Assembly (NCBI RefSeq): GCF_018860585.1
Contig: NZ_JAHKPR010000016.1
Span: forward strand, 82,248 to 146,247
DNA length: 64,000 nucleotides
Origin: Colwellia sp. E2M01
GTDB lineage: Bacteria > Pseudomonadota > Gammaproteobacteria > Enterobacterales > Alteromonadaceae
Direction of reading: 5' to 3'
Below the pieces are notes generated by a model. The model made no database searches and was not told where the DNA came from. It saw only the letters and a list, made by a program, of their open reading frames with translations. This document shows positions 54,229-64,000 of this stretch, in pieces. The position numbers and the translations under genes were made by a program. The first letter of the stretch is position 1. Every line of letters begins with the position of its first letter.

Positions 54229-54259
54229 AAAACCCGCGCTAATTACCGCGGGTTTTTTT
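54229..54259 (+). terminator. leu attenuator
   Basis: AACCCGCG (54231-54238) pairs with CGCGGGTT (54247-54254), followed by a run of T, about 95 bases before leuA. The 5' arm can instead pair with the end of the leader-peptide gene (GCGCGG...GGTTTT, 54165-54178), which gives the antiterminator. Confidence 0.92.
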
Positions 54260-54351
54260 ATGTCTGCGGTTAGTTAAATATATTAGTTAAAAAACAGTTA
54301 GCTAAAAATTAAAACAGCAGACATCAGCAAAGATTTACAAGGATAAGACAA

Positions 54352-56019
54352 ATGAGCAATTCTCAAGTGAACAATGACCAAGTTATTATTTTTGACACCA
54401 CCTTACGTGATGGTGAACAAGCTTTAAACGCCAGCTTATCAGTACATGAAAAATTACAAATTGCCTTAGCCATTGAACGCTTAGGTGTTGATGTAATGGA
54501 AGTAGGCTTTCCTGTTTCTTCTCCTGGTGACTTTGAATCAGTACAACAAATTGCTCGCGCCGTAAAAAATGCGACAGTTTGTGGTTTAGCCCGTGCCGTT
54601 GAAGCTGATATTGATGCTTGTGGTCAAGCATTAGGTGTTGCCGAAAACTTTCGAATCCATACCTTTATTTCAACCTCTGACGTGCATGTTCAGCAAAAAT
54701 TGAAAAAAGAATTCAGCGATGTTGAGGCCATGGCAATACACGCAGTAAAACATGCACGTAAATATACTGACGACGTAGAATTCTCTTGTGAAGATGCTGG
54801 TCGTACACCAATCGACAACTTATGTCGTATGGTTGAAAGTGCGATAAAAGCCGGTGCTACTACGGTAAATATTCCAGATACTGTTGGCTATACTTTACCG
54901 TTTGAATTCCAAGGTATTATCACTAACTTATTCAATCGTGTACCAAATATCGACCAAGCGGTTATTTCAGTGCATTGTCATAACGATTTAGGTTTAGCCG
55001 TTGCTAACTCTATGGCTGCAGTACAAGCCGGTGCTCGTCAAATAGAATGTACCGTTAACGGTATTGGTGAACGTGCCGGTAACTGTTCGTTAGAAGAAGT
55101 GGCGATGATCATGCAAACACGCCAAGCATTATTAGGTGTTAACACTAACATCAACCATCAAGAAATCGCGCGTGTTTCAAAATTAGTGAGCACGGTTTGT
55201 AATATGCCAGTGCAATTAAACAAAGCTATTGTTGGTGGCAATGCTTTTAGTCACTCTTCAGGTATTCATCAAGACGGCATGTTAAAAGCAAGCAACACTT
55301 ATGAGATAATGACACCTGAAAGTGTCGGCATTGCTAAAACCAAATTGAACTTAACGTCACGTAGTGGTCGTCATGTAATTAAACACCGCATGGAAAGTTT
55401 AGGTTATAAAGAAGCTGACTATGAAATTGAAGAGTTATACGCTGACTTCTTAGCGTTAGCCGACAAAAAAGGTCAAGTTTTTGATGATGATTTAGAAGCC
55501 TTAGTTTTTAAATTACAGCAAAAAGATTTGAAAGACTTTTTTCAGCTAGAGAAGATCAATGTACAATGTGGCGATGGTGATTTTGCTACGGCCAGCATTA
55601 AACTTAGATTAGGTGAAAAAGCCGTAACTGAAGTTGATTCAGAAGAAGCAGTTGAAGATAATGTTATCGTTCATGCAGCAACAGGTAACGGTCCAGTTGA
55701 TGCGTTGTATCAAGCAATTAAGCAAAGTGTTGATATTGAATTTGAAGTAAGTGACTACACTATTTCAAACAAAGGCTCAGGCGAAGATGGTTTAGGTCAA
55801 GCCGATTTAATCATTACGTGGCAAGGTAGAAATTTCCACGGTTACGGCTTAGAAACAGATGTTATTGAAGCTTCTGGTCAAGCCTTGATTAATGCATTAA
55901 ACAGTATTCATCGCGCTATCACTATTGCCAATTTAAAATCAGCAAACAACACTGAAAATAGTGCCGCAACTATTGCTGAAAATAATGCACGTGAACAGTT
56001 AAAACATAACGCTGTGTAA
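54352..56019 (+). CDS. leuA: 2-isopropylmalate synthase
   Basis: LeuA condenses 2-oxoisovalerate with acetyl-CoA, the first step of leucine synthesis. The 555-residue protein has [12 protein letters not shown], the divalent-metal [29 protein letters not shown] and [10 protein letters not shown]. The C-terminal LeuA dimer domain provides leucine feedback. The C-terminus is about 30 residues longer than in E. coli (523) and Ala/Asn-rich. It is first in leuABCD, behind the leader and attenuator. ACAAGG precedes the ATG. Confidence 0.98.
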   Translation: MSNSQVNNDQVIIFDTTLRDGEQALNASLSVHEKLQIALAIERLGVDVMEVGFPVSSPGDFESVQQIARAVKNATVCGLARAVEADIDACGQALGVAENFRIHTFISTSDVHVQQKLKKEFSDVEAMAIHAVKHARKYTDDVEFSCEDAGRTPIDNLCRMVESAIKAGATTVNIPDTVGYTLPFEFQGIITNLFNRVPNIDQAVISVHCHNDLGLAVANSMAAVQAGARQIECTVNGIGERAGNCSLEEVAMIMQTRQALLGVNTNINHQEIARVSKLVSTVCNMPVQLNKAIVGGNAFSHSSGIHQDGMLKASNTYEIMTPESVGIAKTKLNLTSRSGRHVIKHRMESLGYKEADYEIEELYADFLALADKKGQVFDDDLEALVFKLQQKDLKDFFQLEKINVQCGDGDFATASIKLRLGEKAVTEVDSEEAVEDNVIVHAATGNGPVDALYQAIKQSVDIEFEVSDYTISNKGSGEDGLGQADLIITWQGRNFHGYGLETDVIEASGQALINALNSIHRAITIANLKSANNTENSAATIAENNAREQLKHNAV

Positions 56020-56073
56020 AGTACTGTGCGTTAGTTCTGATTAAATATTAATAGTTAAATTATACACAATTAA

Positions 56074-57189
<1,116 letters not shown>

Positions 57190-57291
57190 ATTATTGCTCA
57201 ATAAGCTGTATAGCAATCGGCAGGCTTAATTATGCAAAATATTGCCGATAAGCCTGCAAAATAAAGAATTTAAGAAAAGAGAGAGCGAACA

Positions 57292-58707
57292 ATGACAACG
57301 TCTACCCCGCAAACCATGTATGAAAAATTATGGCAAACGCATTTAGTTGAAGACGCTAAAGGCGAAACTCCATTACTTTACGTTGATCGTCATTTAATTC
57401 ATGAAGTGACATCACCTCAAGCATTTGCCAATTTACGTTTTCATAACCGCCCAGTACGTCATCCAGAACGTACTATCGCGACTATGGATCATAATATTTC
57501 TACCCGCTCAATTAAAATTGATGCTGCCGGTACAGGTGCCGCGAACCAATTACGCGCATTACAAAAAAACTGTAAAGAGTTTGGTATCGAGCTTTTTGGT
57601 ATGGGTCATAAAAACCAAGGTATTGCTCACGTAATGGGACCTGAATTAGGTTTAACTTTACCGGGTACTATCATTGTTTGTGGTGACTCTCATACTGCTA
57701 CACATGGCGCTTTTGGTGCGTTAGCTTTTGGTATTGGTACCTCTGAAGTTGAACATGTTTTTGCAACGCAAACATTGCGTCAAAACAAAGCAAAAACCAT
57801 GAAAATTCAAGTAAACGGTCATGTTGGTGCGGGTATTAGCGCAAAAGATATTATCTTAGCGATTATCGGTAAAACAGGTAGTGCCGGTGCAACGGGTTAT
57901 GTGGTTGAATACTGTGGTGAAGCAATTGAAGCGCTTAGCATGGAAGAGCGCATGACAGTTTGTAACATGAGTATTGAATTTGGTGCTAAAGCCGGTTTAG
58001 TTGCTCCTGATCAAACAACATTTGACTATGTTAAAGGCAGAGAATATGCACCTAAAGGTGAAGTATTTGAGCAAGCAGTAGTTGATTGGAAAAACTTACG
58101 CTCTGATGCTGACGCTGTTTTTGATACAGTAATTACCCTAGAAGCAAAAGACATTAAAGCACAAGTAACTTGGGGAACGACTCCAGGCCAAGTAATTAGC
58201 GTTGATGGCATAGTACCTTCACCTGAAGACTTTACTGACCCAGTAGAAAAAGAGTCTTGTAAACAAGCACTTGTATACATGGACTTAAAAGCTGGTACTA
58301 AGATGGTAGATATTGAAGTAAACAAAGTATTTATCGGCTCTTGTACTAACTCTCGTATTGAAGATTTACGCGCTGCAGCAACGATTGTACAACGTTATGA
58401 AGGTCAAAAAGTAGTAGACAGTGTTGATGCGATTATCGTACCTGGCTCTTACCGCGTAAAAGAACAAGCAGAGAGCGAAGGTTTAGATAAAATATTCACT
58501 GATGCAGGTTTTGAGTGGCGTTTACCCGGTTGTTCAATGTGCTTAGGTATGAATGATGATGTACTTGGCCCAGGCGATCGCTGTGCTTCTACTAGTAACC
58601 GTAACTTTGAAGGGCGTCAAGGCCGTGGTAGTCGTACTCACTTAGTGAGCCCTGAAATGGCAGCAGCTGCAGCAATCACAGGTCACTTTGTAGACCTAAA
58701 CGCATAA
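57292..58707 (+). CDS. leuC: 3-isopropylmalate dehydratase large subunit
   Basis: LeuC and LeuD together isomerise 2- to 3-isopropylmalate. The 471-residue protein has the aconitase-family motifs [40 protein letters not shown] and [10 protein letters not shown], which give the three [4Fe-4S] cysteines. Length is normal for the LeuC type 1 group. leuD starts 22 bases after its stop. Confidence 0.98.
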   Translation: MTTSTPQTMYEKLWQTHLVEDAKGETPLLYVDRHLIHEVTSPQAFANLRFHNRPVRHPERTIATMDHNISTRSIKIDAAGTGAANQLRALQKNCKEFGIELFGMGHKNQGIAHVMGPELGLTLPGTIIVCGDSHTATHGAFGALAFGIGTSEVEHVFATQTLRQNKAKTMKIQVNGHVGAGISAKDIILAIIGKTGSAGATGYVVEYCGEAIEALSMEERMTVCNMSIEFGAKAGLVAPDQTTFDYVKGREYAPKGEVFEQAVVDWKNLRSDADAVFDTVITLEAKDIKAQVTWGTTPGQVISVDGIVPSPEDFTDPVEKESCKQALVYMDLKAGTKMVDIEVNKVFIGSCTNSRIEDLRAAATIVQRYEGQKVVDSVDAIIVPGSYRVKEQAESEGLDKIFTDAGFEWRLPGCSMCLGMNDDVLGPGDRCASTSNRNFEGRQGRGSRTHLVSPEMAAAAAITGHFVDLNA

Positions 58708-58729
58708 CCTAAGCTTAAAGGAAAAGACA

Positions 58730-59326
58730 ATGGAAAAATTTACTACACATACTGGCTTGGTTGTGCCATTAGATATCGCTAACGTTGATACCGACCAAAT
58801 CATTCCAAAGCAATTTTTACAAAAAACCGAACGTGTTGGCTTTGGCGTGCATTTATTTCATGAAAGAAGATATTTAGATCATGAAGGTACACAAGTTAAC
58901 CCTGATTTTGTTATGAACAAACCAGAATATAAAGGTGCTAGCGTTTTACTAGCACGTGAAAACTTTGGTTGTGGTTCAAGTCGTGAACATGCGCCTTGGG
59001 CAATTGAAGAATATGGCTTTAAGGTGGTTATTGCACCTAGTTTTGCTGATATTTTTTACGGTAACTGTATCAACATTGGTATTTTACCAATAAGACTTAC
59101 CGAAGCAGAAGTAGAACAGTTATTTAAACTGTCTGCAGAAGCGCCATTAACAGTTGATGTTGATTTACCTAACAACACACTTACTTGTGGTGATTTAACC
59201 TTTAAATTTAGCTTAAATGAGTTTCAACAATACAGTTTAGAAAACGGTGTTGATAGCGTAGGTTGGACGTTAAACAAGCTTGATAAAATTAAAGACTTTG
59301 AAGCAAAAATGCCGGCTTGGCAATAA
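58730..59326 (+). CDS. leuD: 3-isopropylmalate dehydratase small subunit
   Basis: The 198-residue protein is the swivel domain of isopropylmalate isomerase. It has [56 protein letters not shown] and the normal end. It is last in leuABCD, and a strong terminator follows 24 bases after the stop. AAAGG precedes the ATG. Confidence 0.98.
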   Translation: MEKFTTHTGLVVPLDIANVDTDQIIPKQFLQKTERVGFGVHLFHERRYLDHEGTQVNPDFVMNKPEYKGASVLLARENFGCGSSREHAPWAIEEYGFKVVIAPSFADIFYGNCINIGILPIRLTEAEVEQLFKLSAEAPLTVDVDLPNNTLTCGDLTFKFSLNEFQQYSLENGVDSVGWTLNKLDKIKDFEAKMPAWQ

Positions 59327-59350
59327 AGTTTTTCGTACTTTATAGCGCAT

Positions 59351-59389
59351 AAAAAAGCCTCGACGAGTATTACTTATCGAGGCTTTTTT
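59351..59389. terminator. Bidirectional terminator after leuD
   Basis: AAAAAAGCCTCGA (59351-59363) pairs with TCGAGGCTTTTTT (59377-59389) over 13 bases. It separates leuD from the convergent GspA/B fusion gene. Confidence 0.93.
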
Positions 59390-59404
59390 GTGTCTGCTAA
59401 TAAA

Positions 59405-61333
59405 TTACCAGCTGGTTAGCGCCGGCATTGAGAATGTTTGCCCTTCAAAAGTCAAAATAACTTTTTGCGGCAGTATTTTATCAAGCTTCAAGTTATCGGT
59501 AATGAAGTCCCCCTCATAATAGTCATTACCACTTTCAGATACCCAGCCTTTTTGATCTGAGGTATATACATGCTGTTCAAATTTCAAACTAGGTAAGTTA
59601 TCTTGCAGTGACTGTGGCATCTGACTAAGGGGTAATATGTTGTAATCACCTGCGCTTACCATACCATTACTGTCATTATAATTTGTATTACTCGCAGGGC
59701 TTTGTGTGCTTACAGTTGTTGACCCCTCTATAGTATAATTATTTGATGAGTTACTTGCTGAAAATGACTGCTCGCTTTCTTCTACTGATTCAGGCTCAGT
59801 TTCATCAATTGCGCTTTGAAATAGCGCTAATAAGTCACTCGATACACCTTCTACAGCTTTAACTTGGTATTTTACATCACCACTTTTAGGGGCGTTTCGG
59901 TTCTGAATAATAGTTCTGTTAGTATTTTTTGCATTAACGGTCGATACAGTATTCGCTTGAGCTGAAGGACTATTATTTGGTTGTTTATTAGCACTTACCG
60001 TATAAGTGAAATTATCAGGTTCAACCACATAAAGCTGTTCACCAATATTCAACGAATTATTCGCCTTAATATTATTCCATTGCATCAAGGTATTTAATTT
60101 CACATTAAAGCGCAAAGAAAGTTTAAATAGAGTATCCCCTTGCTGCACGGTATAAATACCATTTGGAGCTAAATCCTCTTGTTTTACAAGTTGAGGCGAA
60201 ACTTTTATATTATTGTGGGCAACTGTATTGGATTTTGCATTAGACACAGTATTAACATCTTTTACCGCCTGCGTAGCTGCTGTAACTTCCTCTGTTTTTA
60301 CTTCATGAAGAGTGTCAGTGTTTTCATTTACACTGACATTTAGCGCTTCTTCAGCATTATTGCTTTTCATCTCCTCAACTACAGGCGTCGATAATACAAT
60401 CGTTTCCGACTCTTGAGATTGCCCTAACCAAAAACTAGCTAAAGCAATAAATGCTGTTGCACTAATAACTGTCGATATTATTAAGGCGCGATTATATTTT
60501 GTATTACTTTTGCTGGTTGTTAGATCTGATCCTAAAGTTCTTGCTGCGGCAGTCATAACAATTTTCTTATTTACTATACTGTCATTTTGATTATACGCCT
60601 GCATTAACGCACTATGACAAAGCAAGTTAATAAGACGCGGTACACCTTGTGACAATTGATGGATTTTACTTATTGCACCTTTATCAAAAAGCGGTCTAAC
60701 ACAATCAGCAACCGTTAATCGGTGTTCTATATATTGCGTTAGCTCTTGTAAGGTTAGCGGCATTAAATGATAACGTGCGGTAATACGCTGGGCTAATTGT
60801 CGTAGATCGCGACGCTGTAATAACTGCTGTAATTCAGGCTGACCAATTAAAATTACTTGTAATAATTTTTTAGTATTAGTTTCCAAATTAGTTAATAAAC
60901 GTAACTGCTCTAATACTTCAGGTTGCAAATGCTGCGCTTCATCAATGATCAATAAAGTATTAATATCGTTTTGATGGTTTGCTAACAGTTTTTCGGAAAT
61001 TTTATCGGTAAGGTGCTTTAAACTTTCATCCGATTTTTCATACTCAATTGCTAACTCGTCGCACAAGGTCGCTAATAACTCTTGGCTAGATAATGTTGGA
61101 TTAAGAATAAAAGCCGCTTGTGTATTTTCGGGTAACTGCTCCATTAAACAACGGCTTATTGTCGTTTTCCCTGTACCTACTTCACCTGTTAATAAAGCAA
61201 AGCCGCCGACCTCTCCTAAACCGTAAGTAAGGTGTGACAAGGCTTCTTTATGCCTGTCGCTCATAAATAAATATTTAGGATCAGGCGATATTGAAAAAGG
61301 TAAATCGCTTAAAGAAAAAAAATTGCGGTACAT
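59405..61333 (-). CDS. GspA-LysM-GspB fusion protein (ExeA-type ATPase)
   Basis: The 642-residue protein joins three parts. Residues 1 to about 270 are an ExeA/GspA AAA ATPase: LPFSISPDPKYLFMS, Walker A GEVGTGKT at 50-57, and Walker B LLIIDEAQ near 130. A membrane segment follows (about 283-304), with a Ser/Asn/Thr-rich linker and a LysM domain (YTVQQGDTLFKLSLRFNVKLNTLMQWNN, about 390-435). The last 60 or so residues (LKFEQHVYTSDQKGWVSESGNDYYEGDFITDNLKLDKI) resemble the C-terminal domain of GspB. GspA and GspB help insert the type II secretin through peptidoglycan. Here they are one chain, with LysM in place of the usual ExeA peptidoglycan-binding domain. Confidence 0.85.
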   Translation of the reverse strand: MYRNFFSLSDLPFSISPDPKYLFMSDRHKEALSHLTYGLGEVGGFALLTGEVGTGKTTISRCLMEQLPENTQAAFILNPTLSSQELLATLCDELAIEYEKSDESLKHLTDKISEKLLANHQNDINTLLIIDEAQHLQPEVLEQLRLLTNLETNTKKLLQVILIGQPELQQLLQRRDLRQLAQRITARYHLMPLTLQELTQYIEHRLTVADCVRPLFDKGAISKIHQLSQGVPRLINLLCHSALMQAYNQNDSIVNKKIVMTAAARTLGSDLTTSKSNTKYNRALIISTVISATAFIALASFWLGQSQESETIVLSTPVVEEMKSNNAEEALNVSVNENTDTLHEVKTEEVTAATQAVKDVNTVSNAKSNTVAHNNIKVSPQLVKQEDLAPNGIYTVQQGDTLFKLSLRFNVKLNTLMQWNNIKANNSLNIGEQLYVVEPDNFTYTVSANKQPNNSPSAQANTVSTVNAKNTNRTIIQNRNAPKSGDVKYQVKAVEGVSSDLLALFQSAIDETEPESVEESEQSFSASNSSNNYTIEGSTTVSTQSPASNTNYNDSNGMVSAGDYNILPLSQMPQSLQDNLPSLKFEQHVYTSDQKGWVSESGNDYYEGDFITDNLKLDKILPQKVILTFEGQTFSMPALTSW

Positions 61334-61589
61334 AGCGGATAATCAGTGCTGAGAAGAAAAATTCAGCTACAAAATTAACCGCTAGCTAGCAATATGTCAA
61401 AGGTAATATCCCAATTCAATAGGGATTTAAAGTATTGAACCTCAGCTCTGGTTAAACAAGGTTACTCAACAAGTTATTTTAAGCCTAACGTCATTGAGTT
61501 TATTAGTCACTTTCTCAACTTACATTGCCTGACCTTACAATAAGCTTGTGGTACACTTTAAGTTATAACCTTTTCATTTTGGCTGTACC

Positions 61590-62945
61590 TTGTTAACTAC
61601 AACTTTTGACAATAACAATCCCTCTAATAACAATGCAGAGCAGAATACGCTGACAACTTATTTAGTGGGCGGTGCAGTGCGTGACAAGCTACTTAAGCGC
61701 CCTGTTAAAGATAAAGATTATTTAGTGGTGGGGGCTACTGTTGAGCAAATGTTAACTCTTGGATATCAGCAAGTTGGCAAGGATTTCCCGGTATTTTTAC
61801 ACCCGCAAACTAAAGAAGAGTATGCACTTGCTCGCACTGAGCGTAAACAAGGACAAGGTTACACAGGCTTTAGTTGTTACTTTGCTCCCGACGTAACCAT
61901 TGAAGATGACTTAAAACGTCGTGATCTTAGTGTTAACGCTATGGCAATGGACGAGCTTGGTAACATCATCGATCCTTACAATGGCCAGCAAGATCTTAAC
62001 AATAGAGTATTACGGCATGTGAGTGATGCTTTTATTGAAGATCCTCTGCGTGTATTACGTGTTGCGCGCTTTGCAGCCCGTTATCATAAATATGGCTTTA
62101 CTATTGCTGCAGAAACCATCGATTTAATGCGTAAAATTAGCTCAAGTGGCGAGTTAAAAAGTTTACCCCCTGAACGCGTTTGGCAAGAAATGCAATTAAG
62201 CTTAGCTGATGGCGGTGAACCAACTGATATTAATTCAGGTAACCCTGAGGTATTTTTTGAAGTATTACAACAATGTGGCGCGCTGCCTGAGTTATGGCCT
62301 GAATTAGCGGTTTTATGGGGAATACCAAACCCTGCACAATGGCATCCTGAAATATGCAGCGGTATTCATACCATGATGGTATTACAACAAGCTGTTTTAC
62401 TCACTCATACTATGTCAGTAGAAAAAAAGGATCAGAAAATAGCTATTCGTTTTGCTGCCTTGTGTCATGACTTAGGTAAAGGCCTAACATTAAATAGTTT
62501 ATTGCCTAGCCATAAAGGTCATGAGAAAACCGGGTTGCCTCTGGTTGAGAAAATATGTAAACAGCTAAAAGTGCCTGCCCATTACAAACAGCTAGCACTG
62601 AAAGTGTGTGAATTTCATTTACACTCTCATAAAGCCTTTGAGCTCAAAGCAAGTACATTGTTAAAAATGTTCGATAAGCTTGATGTATGGCGTAAACCTG
62701 ATGAATTTAATTACTTTCTAATTACTTGTAAAGCTGACTTTTTAGGGCGCTTAGGCTTTGAAAACCGTCCTTACCCACAAATAGATTATTTACAAACGGC
62801 TGCAGCAGCGGCAAGAGCAGTAACTGCCAAAGCATTTGTTGAACAAGGGTTACAAGGGCTCGCCATAAAAGAAGCCATGGCAAAATCTAGACTTGCTGCA
62901 ATAGCAACTATTAAAGCAACTTATCAACAAGAAGATTCTATATAG
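61590..62945 (+). CDS. cca: Multifunctional CCA tRNA nucleotidyltransferase with HD domain
   Basis: Cca adds or repairs the 3' CCA of tRNAs. The 451-residue protein has TYLVGGAVRDKLLKRPVKDKDYLVVGAT, DFPVFLHPQTKEEYALARTERK, RRDLSVNAMA and the RNA-binding ERVWQEM segment. An HD domain has AALCHDLGKGLT with GHE. The only available start is TTG at 61590, giving about 20 extra residues, Asn/Thr-rich and unconserved, before the family's usual opening. No ribosome site is evident. Normal length in E. coli is 412, so the protein is slightly long at both ends. Confidence 0.95.
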   Translation: MLTTTFDNNNPSNNNAEQNTLTTYLVGGAVRDKLLKRPVKDKDYLVVGATVEQMLTLGYQQVGKDFPVFLHPQTKEEYALARTERKQGQGYTGFSCYFAPDVTIEDDLKRRDLSVNAMAMDELGNIIDPYNGQQDLNNRVLRHVSDAFIEDPLRVLRVARFAARYHKYGFTIAAETIDLMRKISSSGELKSLPPERVWQEMQLSLADGGEPTDINSGNPEVFFEVLQQCGALPELWPELAVLWGIPNPAQWHPEICSGIHTMMVLQQAVLLTHTMSVEKKDQKIAIRFAALCHDLGKGLTLNSLLPSHKGHEKTGLPLVEKICKQLKVPAHYKQLALKVCEFHLHSHKAFELKASTLLKMFDKLDVWRKPDEFNYFLITCKADFLGRLGFENRPYPQIDYLQTAAAAARAVTAKAFVEQGLQGLAIKEAMAKSRLAAIATIKATYQQEDSI

Positions 62946-63475
62946 TTAGTTTTTATGTATATTAGCTTCTAGTCAGGCTAGTTTATGTAATCCATCCTAT
63001 TTTCCTTATACTTTTTTAACGTTTAGGTAATTGCCTACGATTACTCAAAATTGCATGTCAGTTGCCACATACTGACAGTTAATCGCCTGTGAGTTACATG
63101 TAACTTAACCACCTAATTACCTGTGATAAAGCCAGAAAGTGAAACACCAGATTAATTCAATGATACGCTCACTTATGCCGCATTGCTGACGTAATATTGA
63201 AACTCAAACGTGCTATTAAATTGTTACCTTGGCGTACGAAACGCACTAAATTAATTAATCTTTATTTCGTTAAATATATAGGATCATATTTTTGCACGCT
63301 TTCACCTTAAAAAACTGATCATAAAGTATGGATAAATATCATTAATAAAAAGTCATTGAAAAACAATTATTAAAGATATAGATTGTTGAAGAATAAATTT
63401 AATTTAGGCTATTAACCTTGGTAGAAAAAGGACTTAATCCAGTCTAATAAGCTGTTAGCTGTCTAGGAGTATTCG
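62946..63475. other. Gene-free stretch before the nucleotidyltransferase gene
   Basis: The 530 bases hold no frame I can support on either strand. Short minus-strand open stretches around 63100-63240 have no recognisable motif and contain stops. A palindrome-rich patch (CATGTCAGTT...ACTGACAG, about 63054-63078) is visible. No terminator with a T-run follows cca. Confidence 0.5.
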
Positions 63476-64000
63476 GTGCATACTGAGATATTAGAAAATC
63501 TTAAAGCTCTAGAGGTAAAAGAGAATATTAAAATACTATATGCTTGTGAATCAGGCAGTAGAGCTTGGGGATTCCCATCTGCAGACAGTGATTATGATGT
63601 GCGCTTTGTATATGTTCGAAATAAAGATTGGTACTTGAGAGTAGATCATGAATATTGCAGAGATGTAGTTGAAAAACCGATCAATGACTTACTAGATATA
63701 AGTGGTTGGGACTTAAAAAAGGCACTTAAACTTCTTAGAAAATCAAATCCAGCTCTTATAGAGTGGTTTAACTCACCTATTGTTTACCAAAAAAATGAAG
63801 AGTTTACGGACGCCTTTAAAGAATTAATACCAATTCTATATTCCCCTCGCTCTTGCTTTTATCATTACTCTCATATGGCGAACGGAAACTTTAGAGAATA
63901 CCTACAGGGCCATACAGTAAGAATTAAAAAGTATTTCTATGTGCTTAGACCTATTCTAGCGATGCAATGGATTGAGCAAAATCGTGGGGTTGTTCCAATG
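63476..64000 (+). CDS. RlaP/YcgL-type nucleotidyltransferase (runs off the window)
   Basis: The first 175 codons are present and the frame is open at the window edge. The nucleotidyltransferase core reads YACESGSRAWGFPSADSDYDVRFVYVR, with the GS and DxD residues of the DNA polymerase beta superfamily. The rest matches the RlaP/YcgL family (PF10127), for example GWDLKKALKLLRKSNPALIEWFNSPIVY. Some RlaP proteins are linked to RNA repair. The start is a GTG with AGGAG six bases upstream; no ATG is nearer. It follows cca, another member of the superfamily, after a 530-base gap. Confidence 0.85.
   Translation, partial: MHTEILENLKALEVKENIKILYACESGSRAWGFPSADSDYDVRFVYVRNKDWYLRVDHEYCRDVVEKPINDLLDISGWDLKKALKLLRKSNPALIEWFNSPIVYQKNEEFTDAFKELIPILYSPRSCFYHYSHMANGNFREYLQGHTVRIKKYFYVLRPILAMQWIEQNRGVVPM

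Noticed and set aside
61434..61451. AACCTCAGCTCTGGTTAA as another terminal repeat of the type A element
   Set aside because: It is an imperfect match with no core or second terminus nearby.
63100..63240. Minus-strand stretch that could be a transposase remnant
   Set aside because: Stops interrupt every frame and no transposase motif can be named.

Overview
The window looks like a piece of an AT-rich chromosome from a marine gammaproteobacterium of the Alteromonadales. Gene content and protein style fit a Colwellia-like organism, but that placement rests on recognition, not on a search. Most of it is core chromosome: mutY-yggX, tRNA-Phe and tRNA-Thr, parC and parE, the parE-yqiA-cpdA-yqiB-nudF block facing tolC, lpxL, lpp with an L,D-transpeptidase, ygiF facing ygiM, an attenuator-controlled leuABCD operon, and cca.

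Region by region. 1-2.6 kb holds yggL, mutY, yggX and the two tRNA genes. 2.7-8.6 kb is a tightly packed four-gene accessory cassette: a nucleoid-associated NA37/YejK-type protein, a membrane-anchored coiled-coil protein, a PD-(D/E)XK (Mrr-like) nuclease, and a Upf1-type SF1 helicase fused to a DUF2726-like nuclease domain. It lies between the intact tRNA-Thr gene with its terminator and a decayed second copy of both at 8.9-9.0 kb. This is the best candidate in the window for an undescribed defence-type system. 9.1-19.2 kb carries a GlpD-like oxidoreductase, a YHYH lipoprotein with a small exported partner, a candidate small RNA, a LysR regulator, a DUF2955/HlyD efflux pair, a dicarboxylate symporter fused to a periplasmic binding domain, and an N-formylglutamate amidohydrolase-like enzyme.

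19.5-34.8 kb holds a YebC/YeeN protein, parC, two overlapping diguanylate cyclase genes, an HlyD pair, and the parE to tolC block. 34.9-38.1 kb holds envelope genes (a GT4 glycosyltransferase, LpxL and a TcpQ-domain protein). 38.9-45.3 kb is a PspA-family envelope cluster related to E. coli yjfIJKL: a YgiB-like lipoprotein, DUF350, a membrane-bound spermidine-synthase-like protein, DUF2170, PspA/IM30, DUF2491 and a possible double ribbon-helix-helix protein. The cluster is bracketed by two direct copies of an intergenic repeat. Two palindromes with the same 13-base core lie inside it.

45.7-54 kb continues with envelope genes: Lpp and its likely crosslinking transpeptidase, YgiF, YgiM, two glycosyltransferases and a Wzi-family barrel. 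54-59.3 kb is leuL-leuABCD with a leader peptide and attenuator. 59.4-61.3 kb encodes a GspA-LysM-GspB fusion. cca follows, and the window ends inside an RlaP-type nucleotidyltransferase gene.
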